DNA of 64,000 nt from Novosphingobium sp. FSW06-99. GTDB lineage: Bacteria > Pseudomonadota > Alphaproteobacteria > Sphingomonadales > Sphingomonadaceae. Below are positions 53,514 through 62,054 of the stretch, in pieces. The notes below the pieces were generated by a model. The model was not told where the DNA came from. It ran no database searches and worked only from the letters and a program-made list of their open reading frames with translations. The stretch spans positions 450,102-514,101 of the forward strand of contig NZ_KQ954252.1 of the NCBI RefSeq assembly GCF_001519065.1, read 5' to 3'. The position numbers were made by a program, and so were the translations under genes. How positions within the stretch are numbered: the first letter of the stretch is position 1; every line of letters begins with the position of its first letter.

Positions 53514-54857
53514 TCACGCTTTCAGCAACAAGTGGTCGCGTTCCCACGAACTGATCACTTCGTCATAGGCCGACAGCTCGTTCATCTTGATCTCGTAGAA
53601 CGCGCGGATGAAGCCTTCGCCCAGCAGCTCGGTCACCGGGTCGCAGGCGATCATCTGTTTGAGCGCGCCATCGAGGTTGCGCGGCAAAGTGCGCTCTTCG
53701 AGATAGGCGTTGTGCGTCATCAGCGGCATCGGGTCGATCCGATCGCGCAGGCCCAGAAAACCGGCGGCCAGACTGGCGGCGATGGCGATATAGGGATTGG
53801 CGTCGGCGCCGGGCAGGCGGTTTTCGATGCGGGTGTTCTGCGGCGCCGAGGTCGGGATGCGCAGGCCGCAACTGCGGTTGTCATGCCCCCATTGCACGTT
53901 GATCGGCGCGCTGTGGGCCGGGCGCATGCGCCGGAACGAATTGACGTTGGGGGCAAACAGCGGCGCGATTTCGGGCAGATAGCGCTGCAATCCGCCAACG
54001 AAATGGCGGAATTCCTGGGTGATCCCGGTCTCGGTGCCGAACAGGTTGCGCCCCGTGGCGTCTTCGGCGGAAATGTGCAGGTGCATCGCGCTGCCCGGCT
54101 GGGTTTCCATCGGTTTGGCCATGAACGTGGCATAGACGCCGTGCTTCAGCGCGACCTGGCGCACGATGCGTTTGAAGATGGTAACCTGGTCGCACAGCGC
54201 CACCGGCTCGCCATGGTTGAAATTGATCTCCAACTGCGCCGTGCCGCTTTCGTGGATCATGGTGTCGAGTTGCAACGAGGCGATTTCCGAATTGTCGTAG
54301 ATTTCCTCGATGATGTCTTCGAATTCGGTCACCGATTCCAGGCCATAGGGCTGCGGCGAGCTTTCCGCCCGGCCCGAACGCCCGCGCGGCGGCACGATCG
54401 GCAGATCGGGGTCCGAATTGATTTCGGTGAGGTAGAATTCAAGCTCGGGCGCGACCACGATGGTCCAGCCGATTTCGGCAAATTTGTCGAGCACGCGTTG
54501 CAGCACATAGCGCGGGGCAATCTCGAACGGCGAACCGTCGCGGTGCAGCGCATCGGCCACGACAAACGCAGTGGGGGTGCGAAACCCCGGCGCGACGCAG
54601 ATCGAGCGGATATCGGGGCGCAACGACACATCGGGGTCGCGAAACAGAAAATCGTCGGCATCGGTATCGGCATAGTTGCCGGTGATGGTCACCGAAAACA
54701 CGCTCGACGGCAGGCGCAGGCTCATCGATCCGACCGACGAGATGAACTTGTCGGCGGGGAATACCTTGCCGCGCACCACCCCGTTGATGTCGGGCACCAG
54801 GCATTCGACTTCACTGATCCCTCTGCTGCGGATCCAGTCGGCAAAATCTTCGGTCAT
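53514..54857 (-). CDS. puuA: Gamma-glutamylputrescine synthetase (glutamine synthetase-like)
   Basis: A 447-residue glutamine-synthetase-fold ligase. Recognisable parts are the N-terminal VECLVPDINGVVRGK, the metal/Glu-binding VVAPELEFYL, the ATP-binding FMAKPMETQPGSAMHLHIS, and RIENRLPGADANPYIAIAA. PuuA joins glutamate to putrescine using ATP, the entry step of the Puu pathway. Its operon partners (FAD oxidase and gamma-glutamyl-GABA hydrolase) support this over true glutamine synthetase, whose adenylylation Tyr region is absent. The binding-protein gene follows 51 bases downstream. Confidence 0.87.
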   Translation of the reverse strand: MTEDFADWIRSRGISEVECLVPDINGVVRGKVFPADKFISSVGSMSLRLPSSVFSVTITGNYADTDADDFLFRDPDVSLRPDIRSICVAPGFRTPTAFVVADALHRDGSPFEIAPRYVLQRVLDKFAEIGWTIVVAPELEFYLTEINSDPDLPIVPPRGRSGRAESSPQPYGLESVTEFEDIIEEIYDNSEIASLQLDTMIHESGTAQLEINFNHGEPVALCDQVTIFKRIVRQVALKHGVYATFMAKPMETQPGSAMHLHISAEDATGRNLFGTETGITQEFRHFVGGLQRYLPEIAPLFAPNVNSFRRMRPAHSAPINVQWGHDNRSCGLRIPTSAPQNTRIENRLPGADANPYIAIAASLAAGFLGLRDRIDPMPLMTHNAYLEERTLPRNLDGALKQMIACDPVTELLGEGFIRAFYEIKMNELSAYDEVISSWERDHLLLKA

Positions 54858-54881
54858 CTGTGCGGCTCTTTTCCGTGATTA

Positions 54882-56210
54882 TCAAAATCGGTCGCGCAAC
54901 GCCATGAAGCGCATGGCCAGGGCCTGGGTCGGCCATCGCATCCATCGCCCCCCGGGAAAGCGCGGGGCGGGCAGGCGTTGCACCAGGTCATAGCCCATAT
55001 TCGCCTCGCCCGCCATGGCGCGCCCGACTGCATCGCCCAGCCACGGCGCCAGCACCACGCCGACCCCGGAAAAGCCGTTGGCGGCATAGAGGCCGGGGCG
55101 CGGTTCGATCACAAACGGCAGCCGGTTGGGCGATATTGCCAACGTGCCGCCCCAGGCATGGTCGATCGGCACATCGGCCAGTTGTGGAAACACGCGCAGC
55201 ATATGCGGGCGTACAAACGCGCCGATGTCGCGCGGCATGCGATAGCCATAGCTTTCGCCCCCGCCGAACAGCAGGCGATGGTCGGGCGTCACGCGGAAAT
55301 AATAGACCACGAAGCGACCATCCGAAACCGCCGCGCCGTTGCGGATCAGTTCGTGCGCCAGGTCCGCGCCGAGCGGGGCGGTGGTGGCGATATAGTTGTT
55401 GATCGGCAGGACATGGGCATCGGTTTCGCCGACCAGCGCACGGGCATAGGCGCCCGTGGCATCAAGCACTTTGCCCGCGCGGATCACGCCATGCGGGGTG
55501 ACCACGCGCCAGCCATCGGTATCCGGGGCCAGCGCCGTGCAGGGGGTGTTGGCGTGGAGCCGTGCGCCGGCATGTTGCGCGGCGCGCGCCATCGCCAGCG
55601 CCAGTTTCAGCGGGTGCAGATGCCCGCCCAGGTGGTCGAAACTGCCGCCGTGATAGGCCTCGCTGGCCAGCACCGCGCGCAAGGCCTCGTTGTTCAGCGG
55701 GATCAGGCTGTCATAGCCCCATTCGTCGCGCATCATCGCGACATGGGCATGGGTATGGGCGACCATGCCGGGGCGATGATCGGCATGGATCAGGCCGGGG
55801 CGATAGTCGCAGGCATCCTCGTCCAGCGCGATCAGCGTGTCGAGATGCGCGCGTGCGGCGAGCGCGGCCTGCCACAGCGCCGCCGCCGTGGTCCGGCCGA
55901 GCCGCGCCTCCAGCCAGGGCAGATCCTGTTGCCAGCCGACATGCACTTGCCCGCCGTTGCGGCCCGATGCGCCCCACCCGATCGGGCCTGCCTCGACCAG
56001 ATGCACGCGGTGCCCGCCGCGGGCCAGCGCCAGCGCGGCGCCCAGGCCGGTGAACCCGCCGCCGATGATACAGTAATCGGTGATCGCATCGCCAGCCAGC
56101 GCCGGGGCATCGATCGGTTCAGCGATCGTCGCGGCATAGAATGAGCCTGGAAAAGCGCGGATATCCTCGCCGCTTGGACCTGCCCGCTCGAATGATCGAG
56201 AGCCTAACAT
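54882..56210 (-). CDS. puuB: FAD-dependent gamma-glutamylputrescine oxidoreductase
   Basis: A 442-residue DAO-family flavoprotein. The dinucleotide-binding motif is DYCIIGGGFTGLGAALALA (about 45-63), followed by GWGASGRNGGQ, the usual family segment, and a C-terminal GLYAANGFSGVGV. PuuB oxidises gamma-glutamylputrescine to the aldehyde, releasing ammonia and hydrogen peroxide. It lies 24 bases ahead of puuA and 33 bases behind puuD. Glycine or sarcosine oxidase relatives are the alternative, but the operon argues for PuuB. Confidence 0.84.
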   Translation of the reverse strand: MLGSRSFERAGPSGEDIRAFPGSFYAATIAEPIDAPALAGDAITDYCIIGGGFTGLGAALALARGGHRVHLVEAGPIGWGASGRNGGQVHVGWQQDLPWLEARLGRTTAAALWQAALAARAHLDTLIALDEDACDYRPGLIHADHRPGMVAHTHAHVAMMRDEWGYDSLIPLNNEALRAVLASEAYHGGSFDHLGGHLHPLKLALAMARAAQHAGARLHANTPCTALAPDTDGWRVVTPHGVIRAGKVLDATGAYARALVGETDAHVLPINNYIATTAPLGADLAHELIRNGAAVSDGRFVVYYFRVTPDHRLLFGGGESYGYRMPRDIGAFVRPHMLRVFPQLADVPIDHAWGGTLAISPNRLPFVIEPRPGLYAANGFSGVGVVLAPWLGDAVGRAMAGEANMGYDLVQRLPAPRFPGGRWMRWPTQALAMRFMALRDRF

Positions 56211-56243
56211 TGCTGACAGGTCTATCGGACCTGCCCGATGCGG

Positions 56244-56996
56244 TCAATCGATGGCGTGGGCGGGGCCGGGTGGTTCGGCCCCCATTGCCTCGCCCAGCGC
56301 GGTGAAGAACCAGCGCGATTGCGGATTGCGATCGGCATCCCATTCGGGGTGCCATTGCACGCCGAGCACGCGTGCGCGGCCGACTTGCGCCGAAAACGCC
56401 TCGACCAGTCCGTCGGGCGCGTGCGCCTCGGCCACCAGATCCTTGCCCAGGATCTGCACCGCCTGGAAATGCACCGAATTGACCGTGACCGGGGCAGGAC
56501 CCAGCGCATTGGCCACCACGCCGCCGCGCACCGGGGTGATCGGGTGGGTGTGGTCGAACATCGCTTCGACCGGCACCCCGGCGGGCGCATGGTGCACGGC
56601 CTGTGCGGCGGGCGGCAGATGTTGCAGCGTGCCGCCGAACACCACGTTCAATTCCTGAAACCCCCGGCAGATGCCGAACACCGGTTTGCCCGCATCGAGC
56701 ATCGCGCCGGTGAGGGTCAGTGCGGTGGAATCGCGATCGGGATCAAACGGGCCCTGCTGCCCCTTGCCGCCATAGCGCCAGCTTTCCAGGTTCGACGTGC
56801 TGCCGGTCAGCAGCAGGCCATCGATGCGCGCGGCCAGGTTGCGCTGATCGGCCAGCAGGCCCAGTGCGGGGATCAGCACCACATCGACCCCCGACCATTG
56901 CGCGGGTGCGCGCAGATAGCGATCGATCACGCGGTGGATCACTTCGTCTTCGAAATGGCGGGTGCAGGCGATGATCCCGAGCAGGGGGCGGCTCAT
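56244..56996 (-). CDS. puuD: Gamma-glutamyl-GABA hydrolase (class I glutamine amidotransferase fold)
   Basis: A 250-residue hydrolase. The catalytic Cys lies in FGICRGFQELNVVFGGTL, and the His/Glu pair in GVQWHPEWDAD, the PuuD signature. It releases GABA and glutamate from gamma-glutamyl-GABA, the last step of the Puu route. ATG 56996 is the first family-like start. It is the first gene of the four-gene puuD-puuB-puuA-potF operon and is divergent from the molybdenum hydroxylase genes with a 213-base shared promoter region. Confidence 0.88.
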   Translation of the reverse strand: MSRPLLGIIACTRHFEDEVIHRVIDRYLRAPAQWSGVDVVLIPALGLLADQRNLAARIDGLLLTGSTSNLESWRYGGKGQQGPFDPDRDSTALTLTGAMLDAGKPVFGICRGFQELNVVFGGTLQHLPPAAQAVHHAPAGVPVEAMFDHTHPITPVRGGVVANALGPAPVTVNSVHFQAVQILGKDLVAEAHAPDGLVEAFSAQVGRARVLGVQWHPEWDADRNPQSRWFFTALGEAMGAEPPGPAHAID

Positions 56997-57209
56997 GGCA
57001 AATGGCTCTCGATGGGCATGCTGTGATCTTAGGCGTTGGGGTATTACCCCGTGCTGCCGATGGTGCAACCATCTTGATGAACAGGCGCTTGGCAGAACCG
57101 GACTTTTGTGGGCTATCTTTTGTGGCCCGCTGTGCGCAAGGGCGCTTGACAGAGCCGGTCCCCTGCGGCCTTGCTGGTGGTGACAATTTCGACCCAGCGG
57201 AGAGCATTC
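56997..57209. promoter_or_regulatory. Divergent puuD / iorA-like promoter region
   Basis: GGGGTAtTACCCC (57038-57050) is a perfect interrupted palindrome 42 bases upstream of puuD. GGCGCTTGGCAGAACCGG (57084-57101) recurs as GGCGCTTGACAGAGCCGG (57141-57158) with two mismatches, 57 bases apart. The second copy contains TTGACA, a good -35 hexamer facing the molybdenum hydroxylase genes. Both features suit a shared regulator of polyamine genes. Confidence 0.5.
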
Positions 57210-57683
57210 ATGGCCGTCACCCTGACCATCAACGGGCAAAGGCGCGATTTTGACGCCTCGCCCGAAATGCCGTTGTTGTGGTTCCTGCGCGATGTCGCGG
57301 GCCTGACCGGCACCAAGTTCGGTTGTGCCGCCGGGCTGTGCGGCGCGTGCAGCGTGCTGATGGACGGGGTGCGCGTGTTCGGTTGCCAGACGCCGGTGGG
57401 CGATGCGGTGGGCAAATCGATCACCACTATCGAGGGGCTGACGCAGCAACCGCTGGGCAAGGCGCTGGTCGAGGCATGGAACGAAGTTGATGTGGTGCAG
57501 TGCGGCTATTGCCAGCCGGGCCAGATCGTCGCCGCCGCCTCGCTGATCGCGACCAATCCAAAGCCCGACGATGCCGCGATCGATGCGGGGATGAGCGGCA
57601 ATATCTGCCGCTGCGGAACATATCCGCGCATTCGTGCGGCGATCCACCGCGCGGCGCAGATCCATGCGGGAGAACCGGCATGA
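57210..57683 (+). CDS. [2Fe-2S] subunit of a molybdenum hydroxylase (IorA-like)
   Basis: A 157-residue two-cluster iron-sulfur protein. The plant-type cluster ligands are in KFGCAAGLCGACSVLMDG and VFGCQTP; the second cluster ligands are in VVQCGYCQPGQ and GNICRCGTYPRI. It passes electrons from the molybdenum subunit to an outside acceptor. GGAG lies 7 bases before ATG 57210. The stop overlaps the large-subunit gene (ATGA). It has no signal peptide, so if exported it must ride with its Tat-borne partner. No FAD subunit gene is adjacent, as in the isoquinoline oxidoreductase type. Confidence 0.9.
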   Translation: MAVTLTINGQRRDFDASPEMPLLWFLRDVAGLTGTKFGCAAGLCGACSVLMDGVRVFGCQTPVGDAVGKSITTIEGLTQQPLGKALVEAWNEVDVVQCGYCQPGQIVAAASLIATNPKPDDAAIDAGMSGNICRCGTYPRIRAAIHRAAQIHAGEPA

Positions 57684-59803
57684 CCGGCACCACCCGCCGC
57701 GATGTGCTGATCGGCAGCGGCCTGTTCAGCGCGGCACTGATGGTGCCGGTGGCATTCGGATCAAGCCGCAGCCGCGCGGCGGGCGCGCCGTCGCTGGCCG
57801 GCAACACCTGGCTGGGGGTCGATGCGCAAGGCCGCGTCACGCTGGCGCTGCCCAAGACCGAAATGGGGCAGGGCATCCTGACCACGATCACCATGATCGC
57901 CGCCGAAGAGCTGGCGGTGCGCCCGGTCGATGTCGTGGTGTCGATTCCCGACGGCGATTCGGTGCGGTTCGCGCCGATCGATCAGGGCACCGGCGGATCG
58001 ACCTCGGTGCGCGAGGTTTGGCAACCCCTGCGCGAGGCGGGGGCCAGGGCGCGCATTGCGCTGGTCAACGCAGGCGCGCGGCAATGGGGCGTGCCCGCTG
58101 CCGAATGTGATGCGCATGACGGGGCGGTGGTGCACCGGCCCAGCGGCAAAGTGCTGGCCTATGCGGCGCTGGTCGCTGCGGCGGCCGCCGCGCCCTTGCC
58201 CACCGAGGCACCGGTGCGTCCGGCATCGGCCTATGCGGTGATCGGCAAGTCGCACCGGCGGCTCGATGGCGATGCCAAGGCGCGCGGCGTGGCCGAATAT
58301 GGCATCGACGTGGTCGTGCCCGGCATGAAATATGCCGCGATCAGCGTATCGCCGATCTTTGGCGGCAAACTGGCCGGGGTCGATGAAGCCGCCGCGCGCG
58401 CGGTGCAGGGCGTGACCGGGGTGATCCGGGGCGCCGATGTGGTCTATGTGGTCGGCGACAACACCTGGGCGGTGCGCCAGGGGATTACCGCGGCCAAGGC
58501 GCAATGGACCGCCGATGCGGCGAGCACGGGCACCCAGCAGGCCGGGGTGATTGCCGCCGTCGCCGCCGCATTGGACAAGCCGGGCTTCGTCGCGGCGACA
58601 TCGGGCGATCTGGAGGCGGCGCGGGTGGGCGCGGCGCATCGTTTCAGCGCGACTTATACCCAGCCGTTCCTGGCCCACGCCACGATGGAACCCGCCAATT
58701 GCGTGGCGCATGTGCACGACGGGCAATGCGAAATCTGGACCGGGTCGCAGATTCCCGGTGACGCGCGCAAGGCCGCGGCCAAGCGGCTGGGCCTGCCGCT
58801 CGACAAAGTCACGCTGCACAACCGGCTGATGGGCGGCGGGTTCGGCCGGCGGCTGGAGGCGGACATGGTCGAACGCTGTGTCGATCTGGCCAAACAGGTG
58901 CCGTTTCCGGTCAAGCTGATCTGGTCGCGCGAAGAAGATATGAGCCATGACTGGTATCGGCCAGCCTATGCCGATCATATCGACATCGCGATCGGCGCCG
59001 ACGGCAAGATCGCCGCTTGGGAGCACAAGATTGCCGGGTCGTCGATCATGGCGCGGCTGCTGGGTCCGGCGTTCAAGGGCGTGGATGACGATGCGGTCGA
59101 AGGCGCGATCACCCCGATCTATCCGGCCAGGGCGCGCAAAGTGACGTTTCAGCAACAGGAAAGCCTGGTGCCGACCAGTTGGTGGCGCGGCGTAGGCCCC
59201 TTGCGCAGCGCGTTCGTGATGGAAAGCGCGATCGACGAAGTGGCGCACCAGGTGGGTGCCGATCCGATCGCGTTTCGCCTGGCGCATATTGAAGACCCGC
59301 GCGCGCGCGCCGTGCTCGAACAGGCGCGCGACAAGGCCGGCTGGGGCACAGCGGTCGCACCCGGCGTCGGGCGCGGCGTTGCGGTGATCCACTTGTGGGA
59401 TACTTATATGGCGGCAGTCGCCGAAGTGACCGTGGACAAGGATCACCAGATCGCGGTCAAAACCGTCACCGTGGTGGTCGACTGCGGGCAGGCGGTCAAT
59501 CCGTCGGGCGTCGCCGCGCAGATCGACAGCGGGATCATCTTTGGCACCGCAGGCGCGCTCTATGGCGAAGTGACGATCGCCAATGGCCGCGTCGAACAGT
59601 CGAATTTCCACGACTATCGCGTGCTGCGCATGAACGAGGCACCGGTGATCCACACCACCCTGATCGACAACCACGAAAAGCCCGGCGGCATGGGCGAACC
59701 CCCCAATGCGGTGATCTTCCCGGCCCTGGCCAACGCGGTGTTCGCCGCCACGGGCAAGCGCCTGCGCAACCTGCCGTTGCAAAAGGGGCTTGAGGCGGGG
59801 TGA
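57680..59803 (+). CDS. Molybdopterin subunit of an aldehyde/isoquinoline oxidoreductase (IorB-like)
   Basis: A 707-residue large subunit of the xanthine-oxidase family. A Tat signal is present (TTRRDVLIG, residues 4-12). Cofactor-binding segments include KTEMGQGILTTITMIAAEEL, RLMGGGFGRRLEADMV, PLRSAFVMESAIDEVA and, near the end, GGMGEPPNAV with the catalytic Glu. The split N-terminal arrangement matches IorB and Tat-exported aldehyde dehydrogenases. Beside the puu genes it could oxidise an aminoaldehyde or a cyclic imine such as 1-pyrroline, but that is conjecture. Known IorAB enzymes hydroxylate N-heterocycles. Confidence 0.87.
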   Translation: MTGTTRRDVLIGSGLFSAALMVPVAFGSSRSRAAGAPSLAGNTWLGVDAQGRVTLALPKTEMGQGILTTITMIAAEELAVRPVDVVVSIPDGDSVRFAPIDQGTGGSTSVREVWQPLREAGARARIALVNAGARQWGVPAAECDAHDGAVVHRPSGKVLAYAALVAAAAAAPLPTEAPVRPASAYAVIGKSHRRLDGDAKARGVAEYGIDVVVPGMKYAAISVSPIFGGKLAGVDEAAARAVQGVTGVIRGADVVYVVGDNTWAVRQGITAAKAQWTADAASTGTQQAGVIAAVAAALDKPGFVAATSGDLEAARVGAAHRFSATYTQPFLAHATMEPANCVAHVHDGQCEIWTGSQIPGDARKAAAKRLGLPLDKVTLHNRLMGGGFGRRLEADMVERCVDLAKQVPFPVKLIWSREEDMSHDWYRPAYADHIDIAIGADGKIAAWEHKIAGSSIMARLLGPAFKGVDDDAVEGAITPIYPARARKVTFQQQESLVPTSWWRGVGPLRSAFVMESAIDEVAHQVGADPIAFRLAHIEDPRARAVLEQARDKAGWGTAVAPGVGRGVAVIHLWDTYMAAVAEVTVDKDHQIAVKTVTVVVDCGQAVNPSGVAAQIDSGIIFGTAGALYGEVTIANGRVEQSNFHDYRVLRMNEAPVIHTTLIDNHEKPGGMGEPPNAVIFPALANAVFAATGKRLRNLPLQKGLEAG

Positions 59804-60040
59804 AAGAGACCGCGTTCGTGTGTGGACAGGGATGGCGCGAGGGGCGAACCTCGCGCGCGTCCTTCGACAGGCTCAGGACGAGCGGGGGTTTGCCAGAATA
59901 AATGTCAGCCTCGTCGAGACTCGCCACTTTGTTTGTAAATACGGCTTAAGGTGGATTGAGAGAGCGAAAATATTCCTGGCAATAAGTTCGCTCATCCTGA
60001 GCCTGTCGAAGGATGCGCGCGACGCCAGATGTTGTCGCTA
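59804..60040. other. Intergenic region with inverted-repeat element
   Basis: These 237 bases lie between the molybdenum subunit gene and the convergent GIY-YIG gene. They contain no gene. Most of the region is the palindromic element at 59853-60020. Confidence 0.6.
59853..60020. repeat. Palindromic repeat element with 32-base inverted ends
   Basis: The left arm 59853-59884 (core CCTTCGACAGGCTCAGGA) and right arm 59989-60020 (core TCCTGAGCCTGTCGAAGG) match over 32 bases with two mismatches. A second inner pair, TTTGCCAGAATAAAT (from 59887) with ATTCCTGGCAATAA (from 59972), extends the symmetry. The whole 168-base unit could fold into one long hairpin. The core is a familiar dispersed repeat in sphingomonads and other alphaproteobacteria, so this is probably a paired extragenic palindrome. 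Confidence 0.7.
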
Positions 60041-60337
60041 TTATTTCTGGCGATTGCGAGCTAGTTGCTGAAGACTTGCCCAATCGCCCATGATGAGTGC
60101 CTGTTTTTTTGCCCGGCTCCAGCCTTTTATCCTGCGTTCGGCTGCAAACGCTTCGTCCCGGGTTGGGAAAGCTTCTGACCAGACGAGTTCAACCGGCAAG
60201 CGCGCGGCTGTGTAGCCTGCCAAGGCCCCGGTCTGGTGTTGGGCCAGCCGCGCTTCGAGGCTGTCGGTGTGTCCGGCGTAATAAGACCCGTCGTTGCAAC
60301 GCAGGAGGTAAGCGCAAAAGACCTCGGATTCTACCAT
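60041..60337 (-). CDS. GIY-YIG nuclease superfamily protein
   Basis: A 98-residue single-domain protein. The GIY-YIG core reads CAYLLRCNDGSYYAGHTDS (residues 8-26), with the conserved Arg in the next helix (LEARLAQHQTG) and a Glu in DEAFAAERRIKGWSR. This is the small UPF0213/YhbQ type, found widely with unknown role, possibly DNA repair. ATG 60337 is the only good start. It is followed by the palindromic element and stands 59 bases downstream of the aminotransferase gene. Confidence 0.87.
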   Translation of the reverse strand: MVESEVFCAYLLRCNDGSYYAGHTDSLEARLAQHQTGALAGYTAARLPVELVWSEAFPTRDEAFAAERRIKGWSRAKKQALIMGDWASLQQLARNRQK

Positions 60338-60396
60338 CAACGCGCATCCGTCGCGGGATGAACGGGGAAATACGAACCGCTCGCGCACAAGGCCGG

Positions 60397-61779
60397 TTAC
60401 AACGCCGCCAACGCCTCCGCCGAGGCATCCAGCGCGGCGGTGATCGTATCGACGATCTGGTCGATTTCGGCGTGGGTGATTACCAGCGGGGGGCTCATCA
60501 CGATCGAATCGCGGATGGCGCGTACCATCAGCCCGCGCGCGATGCAGGCGTCGCGCACGATCGGGCCGGCTAGGCCGCCGCTGCCGTGGCGGCGGTTGGT
60601 GCCCTTTTCCGCGACGATTTCGACCGCGCCGATCAGGCCGAGCGAGCGTGCTTCGCCGACCAGCGGATGGGGGGCGAGCCGTTCGGCCAGTGCGCGCGCC
60701 AGATAGGGCCCGGTGTCGGTGCGGGTGCGTTCGATCAGGGCTTCGTCTTCCAGGATCTGGATGTTGCGCAGTGCGACGGCGGCGCAGACCGGGTGGCCCG
60801 AATATGTATAGCCATGGACGAATTCCTCGCCCGAGGCGCGCAAGGTGCCGACAATCGCGCGCGACACGCCGGTGGCCGAAATCGGCAGATAGCCAGACGA
60901 CAGGCCCTTGGCCATCGACACGATATCGGGGCGGATGCCGAAATGCTGAAACCCGAACCATTCGCCCAGGCGGCCAAAGCCGCAGATCACTTCATCGCTG
61001 ACCAGCAGGATGCCATATTTGCGGCAGATCGCCTCGACCGCCTGCCAATATCCGGGGGGCGGGATGATCACGCCGCCCGCGCCCTGCACCGGTTCGCCAA
61101 TGAACGCGGCAACGTTTTCGGGGCCGATCGCCAGGATGCGGTCCTCGATCGCCTGCGCCGCGCGCGCGCCGAAGGCCACCGGGTCTTCGCCAAAGCCGTC
61201 GCCGAACGGGTAGGGTTGCATCACATGCTCGATGCCCGGGATCGGCAAGCCGCCCTGAACATGCATGTATTCCATCCCGCCCAGGCTCGCCGCCGCGACG
61301 GTCGATCCGTGATAGGCGTTGTGGCGGCTGATGAACACCGTGCGCTTGGGCTCACCCTTTAGCGCCCAGTATGTGCGCACCAGGCGGAACACGGTGTCGT
61401 TGGATTCAGAACCACTGTTGTTGAAGAACACGTGCGCCAGATCACCGCCCAGCAGCGTGGCGATCCTGGCCGCCAGTTCGATCGGCGGGACGGTCGCGGT
61501 GCGGAAAAACGTGTTGTAGAACGGCAGCTCTTCCATCTGCCGCGCGGCGACTTCGACCAGTTCGGGGCGGCCATAGCCGACATTGACGCACCACAGCCCG
61601 GCCATGCCATCGAGGATGGCGTGCCCTTCGCCGTCGACAATCGTCGATCCTTTGGCATGGGTGATGATCCGGCTGCCGCCCAGTTCGACTTGCAGCGCAT
61701 AGCTCGATTGCGCGGGCAGGTGATGGGCCACATCGAGCTGACGCAGCGCGGGAATGTCGTAGTTGCGGACGGTGACCAT
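60397..61779 (-). CDS. spuC: Class III aminotransferase (putrescine/polyamine:pyruvate type)
   Basis: A 460-residue PLP enzyme of fold type I. Key parts are NSGSESNDTVFRLVRTYW, RHNAYHGSTVAAASLGG, FIGEPVQGAGGVIIPPPGYW, LVSDEVICGFGRLGEWFG and the PLP-lysine segment DIVSMAKGLSSGYLPISA. It resembles putrescine-pyruvate aminotransferase SpuC, which makes 4-aminobutyraldehyde, the substrate of the PatD-like enzyme at 9433. Omega-amino acid or taurine transaminases are close alternatives. It is divergent from the GntR gene across a 275-base region with a strong inverted repeat. Confidence 0.82.
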   Translation of the reverse strand: MVTVRNYDIPALRQLDVAHHLPAQSSYALQVELGGSRIITHAKGSTIVDGEGHAILDGMAGLWCVNVGYGRPELVEVAARQMEELPFYNTFFRTATVPPIELAARIATLLGGDLAHVFFNNSGSESNDTVFRLVRTYWALKGEPKRTVFISRHNAYHGSTVAAASLGGMEYMHVQGGLPIPGIEHVMQPYPFGDGFGEDPVAFGARAAQAIEDRILAIGPENVAAFIGEPVQGAGGVIIPPPGYWQAVEAICRKYGILLVSDEVICGFGRLGEWFGFQHFGIRPDIVSMAKGLSSGYLPISATGVSRAIVGTLRASGEEFVHGYTYSGHPVCAAVALRNIQILEDEALIERTRTDTGPYLARALAERLAPHPLVGEARSLGLIGAVEIVAEKGTNRRHGSGGLAGPIVRDACIARGLMVRAIRDSIVMSPPLVITHAEIDQIVDTITAALDASAEALAAL

Positions 61780-62054
61780 CGTTGTCTTTCGTCTGGGAAT
61801 CCTGGTGCCGTCCTTGCCGAATTCCGGCCAGGCCGAAAGCCGCAATCGAGCACTAAGATCACAGATACGGGCTCGACTTGGTCGCGTCAATGCAGGGACG
61901 GGCATTTGCCAGCACCCTTGTTGCGTCAAAAAGGGTAACAAGGGCTCTTGGCAAGCGCCATCGCCTCGCGTGACATTGCATCCGGACCGGGTTGTCGTCA
62001 CAGTGGTCCGCACCGATGCGGCGGCCGGGCATTGCATGGAGGGTGATCGAACGG
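61780..62054. promoter_or_regulatory. Divergent aminotransferase / GntR promoter region with large inverted repeat
   Basis: TTGCCA (61906-61911) and TGGCAA (61949-61954) enclose CCCTTGTT (61915-61922) and AACAAGGG (61937-61944). The arms form a nearly continuous 17-base stem around a 14-base spacer. Its central position between divergent genes suits an operator for the adjacent GntR regulator. No other feature is evident. Confidence 0.5.

Noticed and set aside
53514..54857. Housekeeping glutamine synthetase (glnA)
   Set aside because: The adenylylation-site region is missing and the gene is embedded between puuB and a polyamine-binding protein gene.
57761..59782. 673-codon minus-strand frame
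   Set aside because: It is antisense to the molybdopterin subunit gene, whose cofactor motifs are unmistakable.
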